Shown here: positions 1-6,048 of the stretch, piece after piece | Numbering within the stretch: the stretch's first letter is position 1 | How the letters are laid out: each line of letters begins with the position of its first letter | NCBI GenBank assembly: GCA_944389985.1 | Contig: CALXON010000198.1 | Location: 1-7,470 of the forward strand | Direction: 5' to 3' | Origin: an uncultured Spirochaetaceae bacterium | GTDB taxonomy: Bacteria; Spirochaetota; Spirochaetia; Sphaerochaetales; Sphaerochaetaceae | DNA: 7,470 nt | Notes under the pieces: model-generated | Databases searched by the model: none | What the model was told of the DNA's origin: nothing | Seen by the model: only the letters and a program-made list of their open reading frames with translations | Made by a program: the position numbers and the translations under genes

Positions 1-11
1 GAGAGAAGATA

Positions 12-1274
12 ATGCGAGTCCTAGCTCTGGGTTCAGGTGCGAAAGATCATGCCACCGCATGGTGGGTCAGCAACAGCTGTTATACTTCAGCTCTGTACAT
101 TGCACCGGGTAATCTTGCGACAGCCAGATTCGCGACAAATCTCCCCTCCGTGAATCCTGCCGATCCGGCACAGGTCTATGAGGCCTGCACAGTCTACAAC
201 ATAGACTTCGTCTTCATCGGTACGGAAGCACCTCTCTTCACTGGTGTCGTTCAGTATCTTACAGACAGGGGTATAGACACATTCGGAGCTCCGACAAAAT
301 CCCTGAAGCTTGAGGGTGACAGGTCATTCTCAAGGGCTTTCATGGCACGTCATAACATCCCTGTTCCCAGAGGATCATTCTTCAAGGACATGGAGTCCCT
401 CGGCAGGTACCTCGACAAGCATGAAGGCGAAACTTTCATAATTAAGAGCAACTCCGTGACCCCTTCACGCATCATGCTCACGTCGAAGAATCCTGAAAAG
501 CTCAAGGCTTTCGCAGAGGAGCTTCTGAAGAAAGGTCCTGTGCTTCTGGAAGAGCACCTCAGCGGAATTCCAGCAACCTGTACCCTCCTTCTGGATAACA
601 GCGGCTATCTCGTGCTTCCGCTCACCAGTGACTATACTAAAAAAGCAGCCGATGATGACACACCGACAGGAGGAATGGGCGCGATATGTCCCGTTCCGAT
701 CATCGAAAGTCTTAAAGATGAGATCATAGAGAGGATAATAAATCCGACACTGTACGGAATGAAGGTCGAACAGCTTTCATACAAAGGTGTGCTGACACTT
801 TCACTGATGATAACGGAAGACAGGGAACCGTATCTTGTTGATTACCATGTCAGGTTCAATGATCCTGCGGCACAGGCTATGATTCCTCTGATAAACACTG
901 ACATCATAGATATCCTCCATGCAATGAAGGAAGACAGGGTGAACCAGATCGAGCTCTCAGTCTCTGACATGTGCTCCGTAGCTGTCGTGCTCGCAACTGA
1001 AGGTTACCCGATGAAACCTGTCACAGGACAGGAGGTCAGAGGACTGACGAACGTGCTTCTCGATCCTGTCGAAGGCTACCCGATGGTCTTCTGCGGAGCT
1101 GTGCAGGAAATTGACGGAAAGGCCGTCACCACGGGCGGAAGGAACCTTACGGTCGTAGGCCAGGGCGAGAACCTTCAGATCGCCAACAATGCGGCCTACA
1201 AAGTGATCAAGCACAAGGACTTCGGTGCTCTGTGGTACAGAGATGACATAGGCAACGCCCACTTCATCTCCTAG
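12..1274 (+). CDS. purD: PurD-family protein (phosphoribosylamine-glycine ligase-like), active-site residues degenerate
   Basis: The 420-residue product aligns end to end with PurD (about 429 in E. coli), the ATP-grasp enzyme that joins glycine to phosphoribosylamine in purine synthesis. Retained landmarks are an N-terminal glycine motif (GSGAKDHA, 7-14, for GNGGREHA), APGN (31-34), TEAPL (71-75), EGDRSF (101-106), TGGMGA (219-224), TGGR (374-377) and RDDIG (410-414). Key catalytic segments are altered: the ATP loop normally ADGLAAGKGV reads SNSVTPSRIM (146-155), GPNTGGMG is shortened to TPTGGMG, and the metal motif EFNxRFGDPE reads DYHVRFNDPA (277-286). The start matches the family N-terminus. 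The leader GAGAGAAGATA directly before ATG is also found before dnaK. No stop or frameshift interrupts it. The family call is firm; ligase activity is doubtful, so the symbol marks homology only. It may be a divergent lineage-specific PurD or a pseudoenzyme. Confidence 0.85.
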   Translation: MRVLALGSGAKDHATAWWVSNSCYTSALYIAPGNLATARFATNLPSVNPADPAQVYEACTVYNIDFVFIGTEAPLFTGVVQYLTDRGIDTFGAPTKSLKLEGDRSFSRAFMARHNIPVPRGSFFKDMESLGRYLDKHEGETFIIKSNSVTPSRIMLTSKNPEKLKAFAEELLKKGPVLLEEHLSGIPATCTLLLDNSGYLVLPLTSDYTKKAADDDTPTGGMGAICPVPIIESLKDEIIERIINPTLYGMKVEQLSYKGVLTLSLMITEDREPYLVDYHVRFNDPAAQAMIPLINTDIIDILHAMKEDRVNQIELSVSDMCSVAVVLATEGYPMKPVTGQEVRGLTNVLLDPVEGYPMVFCGAVQEIDGKAVTTGGRNLTVVGQGENLQIANNAAYKVIKHKDFGALWYRDDIGNAHFIS

Positions 1275-2017
1275 CCTCTCGGCCTCCTGAACTCATAGAG
1301 AAGTATTCCCGCCGCGACAGAGACATTGAGTGAATCGATATGTCCCTGCATCGGTATCGATATGATGTAGTCACAGTTCTTTCTCACCAGCTGCGATATA
1401 CCATCACCCTCCGAGCCCATGACGATGGCTGTGCGCTCCGGAAATGACACAGAGTACGAGTCCTCTCCGGACATATCCGCGCCATAGATCCAGAAACCAT
1501 TGTCCTTGAGTGTCTTCATCTCCCTTGAGAGATTCGTAACGACCGAGAGCGGAACATACTGGGCAGCTCCTGACGAGACCTTGACCACAGTCTCGTTGGC
1601 CTGTACCGAGCGGCGCTCCGGGATTATAACGAGATCGGCACCGAACTGATCGGCGGATCTGAGTATCGCCCCTAGATTATGTGGATCCGTTATACCGTCA
1701 AGGATGAGTACAAGTGCCTTCTGTCCTTCCTCAAGTGTTGAGCAGAACTCCTCAACAGAGAGCTCCTTGAGCCTTGATGCACCCCTTCTCGGGCCTCCGA
1801 GATCGAGGATCGCTCCCCTCACATCGGCACCGGGCATCATCCTCCCGAGCTCATCACGGGAGATCTTCTTCACGGCGATCCTTCCTGTGAGCTTCGCAGC
1901 CCTGACAAGCGCCTCGACTCTCTCACCACCTCCGCGCTCTGCGTAGAGCGTGGAACCCATTCCCGCCTTCTTTATGGCTTCTTCTATGGCATGGTAGCCG
2001 TAAACCTTCTCTCCCAT
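1271..2017 (-). CDS. rlmB: 23S rRNA (guanosine-2'-O-)-methyltransferase RlmB, TrmH/SpoU family
   Basis: The 248-residue SPOUT-fold protein is of normal RlmB length. An N-terminal substrate-binding domain begins GEKVYGYHAIEEAI, and the catalytic domain starts near residue 100. All three SpoU motifs are present: DGITDPHNLGAILRS (107-121, with N114), IVMGSEGDGIS (198-208, with E203) and the knot segment ISIPMQGHIDSLN (219-231, with N231). RlmB uses S-adenosylmethionine to 2'-O-methylate a guanosine in the peptidyl-transferase region of 23S rRNA (G2251 in E. coli). The ATG shares one base with the dnaJ stop (TGATG), and AGGA lies four bases upstream inside dnaJ, so translation is probably coupled. 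The stop overlaps the PurD-like stop on the other strand. The related tRNA methyltransferase TrmH is less likely, because the N-terminal domain is RlmB-like. Confidence 0.93.
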   Translation of the reverse strand: MGEKVYGYHAIEEAIKKAGMGSTLYAERGGGERVEALVRAAKLTGRIAVKKISRDELGRMMPGADVRGAILDLGGPRRGASRLKELSVEEFCSTLEEGQKALVLILDGITDPHNLGAILRSADQFGADLVIIPERRSVQANETVVKVSSGAAQYVPLSVVTNLSREMKTLKDNGFWIYGADMSGEDSYSVSFPERTAIVMGSEGDGISQLVRKNCDYIISIPMQGHIDSLNVSVAAGILLYEFRRPRG

Positions 2018-3132
2018 CAGTTCCTGAACTCCATCGGTTCGGGGTGCGTAGTCTCCTTCAGTTCCCCGGCAAGCTGCTTCATAAGATCCTTTGCCTTCAT
2101 GGAAAGTCTCTTAGGCACCTCCACGACTATGCGGAGGTACATATCACCACGGTTTCCGCCCCTGAGACGCGGAACGCCCTTGCCCTTGAGACGGAGCATG
2201 GTTCCTGACTGCACGCCCTGAGGAATATCCACAGAGACATCCGTACCGTCAACTGTCGGAACAAGGACTGTCGCTCCGAGCGAGGCCTGGGCAATCGAGA
2301 TCGGAATCTGCAGATAGACATCATCTCCCTCGCGTACGAAGTACTTGTCAGGACGCACGGTGATGAAGAGGATGAGATCTCCGTCCGGAGCTCCACCTGT
2401 TCCCTCATCGCCCTTTCCTCTCAGCGTGAGTCTTGTGCCGTTGTCGACACCGGCCTGGATCGTGACCATGAGCTTCTCACGTTTCGAGACAGTTCCCGTT
2501 CCATGGCACTCGGCACACGGATTGTCGATCACATAGCCCTTACCTCCACAGGTGCGGCATGTAGTCGCCATCTGGAAGAATCCAGAGCCTGTCGCCACAC
2601 GTCCTGAGCCTCCGCATGTGGGACAGGTATGTCTGCCGCTTCCTCCCTGACCGGAGCAGGACGGGCATCTGACCTTGTGTGAGAAGGATATCTCTTTCTT
2701 GCAGCCGAAGACAGCTTCCTTGAAATCAAGGGTGAGATCGTACCTGAAGGAAGCCCCGGGCTCTCCGCCCTGTGCTCCCCTGCGCTGTCTGCCGCCGCCT
2801 CCGAAGAATGATGAGAAGATGTCCTCGAAACCACCGGCTCCGCCGAAGATGTCTGAGAAATCACGATAGACATTGGAGTAATTTCCGGCAGCTCCGCCCT
2901 GGAAGTCATTCATGCCGCTGAAGCCGAACTGATCGTATGCGCTTCTTTTCTTTGGATCTGAAAGAACCTCATACGCCTCACTGGCCTCCTTGAACCTCTC
3001 CTCCGCCTCCTTGTCATTCGGGTGCGTGTCGGGATGGTTCTGCAGCGCTATCTTCCTGTATGCTTTCTTTATCTCATCCTCTGTGGCGGTTTTGGAAACG
3101 CCAAGGACTTCATAGTAATCTCTCTTTGCCAT
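2017..3132 (-). CDS. dnaJ: Chaperone DnaJ (Hsp40), type I
   Basis: The 371-residue cytoplasmic co-chaperone delivers unfolded clients to DnaK and stimulates its ATPase. The J domain covers about 1-70 with the HPD triad at 33-35. A Gly/Phe-rich linker (about 71-127) contains two DIF motifs (DIFGG and DIFSS). The zinc region has four intact CxxCxGxG repeats, starting at C156, C170, C192 and C206, so all eight zinc cysteines are present. The C-terminal peptide-binding and dimerisation domains follow, including the segment RLRGGNRGD. AGGGA lies about six bases before the ATG. It is 70 bases downstream of dnaK, and that gap holds a strong hairpin. Its TGA overlaps the rlmB ATG by one base. Nothing essential is missing. 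Confidence 0.97.
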   Translation of the reverse strand: MAKRDYYEVLGVSKTATEDEIKKAYRKIALQNHPDTHPNDKEAEERFKEASEAYEVLSDPKKRSAYDQFGFSGMNDFQGGAAGNYSNVYRDFSDIFGGAGGFEDIFSSFFGGGGRQRRGAQGGEPGASFRYDLTLDFKEAVFGCKKEISFSHKVRCPSCSGQGGSGRHTCPTCGGSGRVATGSGFFQMATTCRTCGGKGYVIDNPCAECHGTGTVSKREKLMVTIQAGVDNGTRLTLRGKGDEGTGGAPDGDLILFITVRPDKYFVREGDDVYLQIPISIAQASLGATVLVPTVDGTDVSVDIPQGVQSGTMLRLKGKGVPRLRGGNRGDMYLRIVVEVPKRLSMKAKDLMKQLAGELKETTHPEPMEFRN

Positions 3133-3154
3133 AACAATCCCTGCTTAACCTAGA

Positions 3155-3180
3155 AAAGCAGCATGCTTCCATGCTGCTTT
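3155..3180 (-). terminator. Hairpin between dnaK and dnaJ, possible attenuator or mRNA processing site
   Basis: A perfect inverted repeat (AAAGCAGCAT at 3155-3164 and its complement at 3171-3180) extends by one G-C pair to an 11-bp stem closing a four-base loop. On the transcribed minus strand the loop reads GAAG and the stem runs into TTTT followed by CTA, which resembles an intrinsic terminator with a short U-tract. It lies 23 bases past the dnaK stop and before dnaJ. It could stop part of the transcripts, lowering DnaJ relative to DnaK, or protect the dnaK 3' end after cleavage. The stem is certain from the sequence; the function is inferred. Confidence 0.6.
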
Positions 3181-3202
3181 CCCGAAATGGTGAAAAGGCT
3201 TT

Positions 3203-5134
3203 TTATTTGACCTCTTCGTAGCTTGCGTCCATTGTAGGACCATCGTCATTTCCGTTTCCGGAAGAGAATGATGAACCTGTCTCAGGACCTGCAGCTCCTG
3301 CACCTGGCTGCTGCTGGTTCTGCTGGGCACTCTCATAGACCTTCTGACCGAGCTCCATGGATGCCTGCTGGACCTTCTCAGTCTGGCTCTTGATGGCCTC
3401 TGCGGATGCATTCTGATCCTGAAGTGTATCCTTCAGTCCCTTGAGAGCATCCTCGATCTTTGCTCTCTCATCAGCCGAGACCTTGTCACCATAGTCCTTG
3501 AGAGCCTTCTCAGTAGCATACACGACACTCTCTGCCGTATTTCTCGCATCGATGGACTCCCTTGCCTTCTTGTCCTCGTCAGCATGGGCCTCAGCGTCCT
3601 TGACCATTCTGTCGATCTCCTGCTCGGAAAGACCTGAGGAGGATTCGATCCTGATCTTCTGCTCCTTGCCCGTTCCGAGATCCTTTGCGGAGACATGGAC
3701 TATGCCGTTCGCATCGATATCGAAGGTGACCTCGATCTGAGGTACTCCACGCGGAGCCGGTGCGATTCCCTCAAGGTTGAATGTTCCGAGAGTCCTGTTC
3801 TGTGAAGCAAGCTCACGCTCACCCTGCAGTACATGGATCGATACCGCAGTCTGACCATCGGATGCTGTCGAGAAGATCTGGCTCTTCCTGGTAGGAATTG
3901 TAGTGTTCCTCTCGATGAGCTTCGTGCATACTCCACCGAGTGTCTCGATTCCAAGTGAGAGCGGAGTGACATCGAGAAGGAGAACGTCCTTGACATCTCC
4001 CTTGAGGATTCCACCCTGGATGGAAGCACCTACAGCAACGACCTCATCAGGGTTGACTCCCTTATGCGGCTCCTTTCCGAAAAGGCTCTTCACAAGCTCC
4101 TGTACGCACGGGATTCTCGATGATCCGCCGACAAGGATGACCTCATCGACATCGGATGCGGAGATTCCGGCATCCCTGAGAGCATTGAGACAAGGAGTCT
4201 TCGTTCTCTCCACAAGCGGAGCGATCATCTGCTCGAACTTCGCTCTCGTGAGCTCCATCTGGAGGTGGAGAGGTCCGTTCGCGTTCGCAGTGATGAACGG
4301 CAGGTTGATGGTTGTCGTCGTAGAGGAGGAAAGAACGATCTTCGCCTGCTCTGCAGCTTCCTTCAGTCTCTGGAGGGACATCTTGTCCTTCGAGAGGTCG
4401 ATACCGTTCTTCTGCCTGAAGTCAGCGACCATCCAATCGATGATGCACTGGTCGATGTTGTCTCCACCGAGGTGTGTGTCACCGTTCGTGGACTTGACCT
4501 CGAATACTCCGTCTCCGAGCTCGAGGATCGAGATATCGAATGTACCGCCGCCGAAATCATATACGGCGATCGTCTCTTCCTTGTCTGACTTCTCTTTGCC
4601 GAATCCATAGGCAAGAGCAGCAGCTGTAGGCTCGTTGACGATTCTCTTGACATCGAGTCCTGCGATCCTGCCAGCATCCTTCGTTGCCTGACGCTGTGCG
4701 TCATTGAAGTATGCAGGAACCGTGATGACAGCTTCTGTCACAGGCTCGCCGAGATAGTCCTCAGCTGTCTTCTTCATCTTCTGGAGTACAATTGCGGAAA
4801 TCTCCTGAGGTGAGTACTCCTTACCTCTTATCGACACCTTGATCTCGTCATTGGCACCAGAGACAACCTTGTATGGCACCATCGAGATCTCCTCGCTCAC
4901 CTCATGGAACTTCCTGCCCATGAATCTCTTGATCGAGTAGACTGTATTCTCCGGGTTTGTGACCATCTGGTTCTTCGCAGGCTTTCCGACAAGTCTGTCG
5001 TTCTCTGTGAAGCCGACAACGGACGGGGTTGTCCTGTCTCCCTCGCTGTTTGTGATGACTACAGGCTCGTTGCCCTCCATCACTGCCACACAGCTGTTTG
5101 TTGTACCAAGGTCAATACCTATGATTTTTCCCAT
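3203..5134 (-). CDS. dnaK: Chaperone DnaK (Hsp70)
   Basis: The 643-residue ATP-dependent cytoplasmic chaperone has the usual bacterial length. The nucleotide-binding domain (1 to about 383) shows phosphate loop 1 GIDLGTTNSCVAV (6-18), catalytic K69, NEPTAAALAYG (167-177), the second phosphate loop DFGGGTFD with T198 (193-200), and the adenosine motif ILVGGSSRIP (333-342). The interdomain linker VLLLDVT is at 384-390. The substrate-binding beta domain and helical lid follow, then a Gln/Gly/Ser-rich tail from about 603 ending EEVK, close to the EEVD-like ends of the family. GGAGAG eight bases before the ATG decides the start. It is downstream of grpE across 95 bases that carry a separate promoter and a leader hairpin. 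A + strand open frame of 235 codons inside the gene is a codon-bias shadow. Confidence 0.98.
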   Translation of the reverse strand: MGKIIGIDLGTTNSCVAVMEGNEPVVITNSEGDRTTPSVVGFTENDRLVGKPAKNQMVTNPENTVYSIKRFMGRKFHEVSEEISMVPYKVVSGANDEIKVSIRGKEYSPQEISAIVLQKMKKTAEDYLGEPVTEAVITVPAYFNDAQRQATKDAGRIAGLDVKRIVNEPTAAALAYGFGKEKSDKEETIAVYDFGGGTFDISILELGDGVFEVKSTNGDTHLGGDNIDQCIIDWMVADFRQKNGIDLSKDKMSLQRLKEAAEQAKIVLSSSTTTTINLPFITANANGPLHLQMELTRAKFEQMIAPLVERTKTPCLNALRDAGISASDVDEVILVGGSSRIPCVQELVKSLFGKEPHKGVNPDEVVAVGASIQGGILKGDVKDVLLLDVTPLSLGIETLGGVCTKLIERNTTIPTRKSQIFSTASDGQTAVSIHVLQGERELASQNRTLGTFNLEGIAPAPRGVPQIEVTFDIDANGIVHVSAKDLGTGKEQKIRIESSSGLSEQEIDRMVKDAEAHADEDKKARESIDARNTAESVVYATEKALKDYGDKVSADERAKIEDALKGLKDTLQDQNASAEAIKSQTEKVQQASMELGQKVYESAQQNQQQPGAGAAGPETGSSFSSGNGNDDGPTMDASYEEVK

Positions 5135-5142
5135 TTTATCTT

Positions 5143-5148
5143 CTCTCC
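5143..5148 (-). promoter_or_regulatory. dnaK ribosome binding site
   Basis: On the minus strand GGAGAG sits eight bases before the dnaK ATG. The surrounding leader is A/T-rich with no obvious pairing partner, so this site looks open, in contrast to that of grpE. Confidence 0.8.
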
Positions 5149-5174
5149 ATATATTGCTTTAATAAGTATTACAG

Positions 5175-5191
5175 GATGGATTTCATCCATC
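5175..5191 (-). promoter_or_regulatory. 7-bp leader hairpin / inverted repeat upstream of dnaK
   Basis: GATGGAT (5175-5181) and ATCCATC (5185-5191) are perfect complements around a three-base loop. The repeat begins just downstream of the predicted dnaK transcription start (about 5194), so it would form at the 5' end of the dnaK mRNA. It could stabilise the message, or as DNA be an operator in the position where HrcA sites often lie. It does not match the CIRCE consensus (TTAGCACTC-N9-GAGTGCTAA). The repeat is seen; its role is unknown. Confidence 0.5.
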
Positions 5192-5200
5192 TCTTCCGGT

Positions 5201-5229
5201 AAGATAATAAAGACTGTTCCGATCGTCAA
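5201..5229 (-). promoter_or_regulatory. Predicted dnaK promoter
   Basis: On the minus strand, -35 TTGACG (5229-5224), a 17-base spacer, and -10 TATCTT (5206-5201). The -35 box begins immediately after the grpE stop. The predicted start near 5194 gives a leader of about 60 bases. The 29-base element matches the grpE promoter at 22 positions, including a continuous 12-base block over the -10 region (5201-5212). An alternative -10, TATTAT, lies too close to the -35 (14 bases). Confidence 0.65.
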
Positions 5230-5841
5230 TTATTTCTTGGGCTTTCCGACCATGACCTTGGCGGCCCTGATCACCTTGCCGTTGAGCTTGTAGCCCTTGA
5301 GAAGAACCTGCTTTACAATCTCCCTGTCGATGTTCTCATCCTCCTGGACAAGACAGGCCTCCATCACTGACGGATCAAAGTCCTCACCCTCAGGAGAGTA
5401 CGGTTCAAGCCCCCAGTTGTTCTTCAGGATCGACTGAAGCTGGCTCTCGACCATCGAGATGCCGGTCTTTATGGACTCTGCATCCGTTGAGGACGATGCC
5501 GCCTCGACAGCTCTCGAGAAGTTATCGAGAGGATCAAGAAGATCCTTTATAAGTCCCTCATTGGCGTAACGCACAGCACTGTCCTTGTCGGCACGGAGCC
5601 TCTTCTTGTAGTTCTCGGTCTCCGCAGCCTCCCTCAGGGCCTTGTCCTTGAGATCAGCGACAACATCCTCAAGCTCCTTCACCTTGGCCTCAAGTGATGC
5701 AATCTCCGCATCCCTCTCATCAGATTCAGGAGTGGAAGCTGTCTCTTCCGTACCCTTTTCATCGTTGACGGGAGTCTCCTCCGTCATCTTTTTATCGTCT
5801 TCAGGCATTCTGCACCTCTTGTTCTTTCTGTTCTTTTTCAT
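5230..5841 (-). CDS. grpE: Nucleotide exchange factor GrpE
   Basis: The 203-residue protein releases ADP from DnaK and resets the chaperone cycle. After a charged, low-complexity N-terminus rich in Glu, Asp, Thr and Lys (to about 45), a long coiled-coil dimer helix runs through KELEDVVADLKDKALREAAE and ENYKKRLRADKD (76-87). LLDPLDNFSRAV (101-112) follows, and a C-terminal beta domain ends in GYKLNGKVIRAAKVMVGKP. The start chosen is the ATG at 5841, with GGAGG five bases upstream. The upstream in-frame ATG at 5856 has no such site and would lie in the leader hairpin loop. An ATG at 5808 with GAGG six bases upstream is a shorter alternative. It is first in the grpE-dnaK-dnaJ-rlmB cluster; no hrcA is seen in the window. 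The call is secure. Confidence 0.95.
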   Translation of the reverse strand: MKKNRKNKRCRMPEDDKKMTEETPVNDEKGTEETASTPESDERDAEIASLEAKVKELEDVVADLKDKALREAAETENYKKRLRADKDSAVRYANEGLIKDLLDPLDNFSRAVEAASSSTDAESIKTGISMVESQLQSILKNNWGLEPYSPEGEDFDPSVMEACLVQEDENIDREIVKQVLLKGYKLNGKVIRAAKVMVGKPKK

Positions 5842-5844
5842 GAT

Positions 5845-5868
5845 CCCCTCCGGCATCAGCCAGCAAAG
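5845..5868 (-). promoter_or_regulatory. grpE leader hairpin covering the ribosome binding site (candidate RNA thermometer)
   Basis: The minus-strand leader can fold so that CTGGC (5863-5859) pairs with GCCGG (5854-5850) around a TGAT loop. After one G-A mismatch, CTTT (5868-5865) pairs with GGGG (5848-5845) through three U-G wobbles and one C-G. The Shine-Dalgarno stretch GGAGGGG (5851-5845) lies inside the stem. Weak U-G pairing over the ribosome site of a heat-shock gene is the architecture of RNA thermometers. With a predicted start near 5873, it would occupy nearly the whole leader. The fold was drawn by hand. Confidence 0.4.
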
Positions 5869-5879
5869 GCAACGACTAG

Positions 5880-5908
5880 AAGATAATAAAGCCTGAGGAT
5901 ATAGTCAA
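5880..5908 (-). promoter_or_regulatory. Predicted grpE operon promoter
   Basis: On the minus strand, -35 TTGACT (5908-5903), a 17-base spacer, and -10 TATCTT (5885-5880), giving a start near 5873 and a leader of about 32 bases. It has the same register as the dnaK promoter and shares 22 of 29 positions with it. It is not of the sigma32 type, and no CIRCE site is near. It lies back to back with the thiB promoter, with 15 bases between the two -35 boxes. Confidence 0.65.
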
Positions 5909-5923
5909 ACACCGCATGTCGTA

Positions 5924-5952
5924 TTGACTTACCTTTCCGGGAAAGATAGATT
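5924..5952 (+). promoter_or_regulatory. Predicted thiB promoter
   Basis: TTGACT (5924-5929), a 17-base spacer and TAGATT (5947-5952) form a sigma70-like promoter. Transcription would begin near 5959, directly at the 5' strand of the riboswitch-like leader. The spacer contains the palindrome at 5933-5945. Confidence 0.6.
5933..5945. repeat. 13-base palindrome in the thiB promoter spacer
   Basis: CTTTCC-G-GGAAAG is a perfect inverted repeat about a single central base, placed between the -35 and -10 boxes of the predicted thiB promoter. It could be an operator for a dimeric regulator. It is short, so chance is not excluded. Confidence 0.35.
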
Positions 5953-5955
5953 CTA

Positions 5956-6027
5956 CCTGTCTAGGGGTGGCGGCTGCCTGAGATGATACCCTCATACTTC
6001 TCTGGAACAATGGGAGGAAATGACGAG
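5956..6027 (+). promoter_or_regulatory. TPP-riboswitch-like (thi-box) leader, divergent 3' half
   Basis: The thi-box hallmarks of the pyrimidine-sensing arm are exact: AGGGGTG (5963-5969), a very short P3 (GGC, loop GGCT, GCC, 5969-5978), then CTGAGA (5978-5983), TGAT and ACCC (5988-5991), with GGGT/ACCC forming P2. A short P1 is possible between TGTC (5958-5961) and GACG (6022-6025). The 3' half, ACTTCTCTGG then AACAAT then GGGAGGAAA (5996-6020), resembles but does not match the consensus ACCTGATCTGG, TAAT, CCAGCG, TAGGGAA: the CCAGCG strand is missing. It lies directly upstream of a thiamine-binding protein gene, as expected for this class. The thi-box relation is well supported; that it still senses TPP is not. 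Confidence 0.75.
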
Positions 6028-6028
6028 C

Positions 6029-6043
6029 CGCTCCCGGGGAGCG
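6029..6043 (+). promoter_or_regulatory. Hairpin sequestering the thiB ribosome binding site (expression platform)
   Basis: CGCTCC (6029-6034) pairs with GGAGCG (6038-6043) around a three-base loop, burying most of GGGGAG (6036-6041), the thiB ribosome binding site seven bases before the ATG. GGGAG (6012-6016), in the 3' strand of the upstream leader, is fully complementary to CTCCC (6031-6035) and could act as the anti-sequestor. This fits a riboswitch that controls translation: ligand locks the leader, the anti-sequestor is unavailable and the site is hidden. Confidence 0.6.
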
Positions 6044-6048
6044 CATAC

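Noticed and set aside
3903..4610. Open frame of 235 codons on the + strand inside dnaK
   Set aside because: Long antisense frames over dnaK are a common codon-bias effect. The product has no recognisable motifs, and the minus-strand DnaK is unambiguous.
5842..5856. Upstream ATG (5856) extending grpE by five codons
   Set aside because: No ribosome site precedes it, whereas the ATG at 5841 has GGAGG at five bases.
5983..6048. In-frame 22-codon extension of thiB starting at ATG 5983
   Set aside because: It begins inside the conserved thi-box sequence with no ribosome site and would put a hydrophilic stretch before a perfect signal peptide. The ATG at 6049 has GGGGAG seven bases upstream.
5842..6048. 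CIRCE element or sigma32 promoter expected for a heat-shock operon
   Set aside because: Searched by eye on both strands; no TTAGCACTC/GAGTGCTAA pair and no CTTGAA with CCCCAT was found here or between grpE and dnaK.
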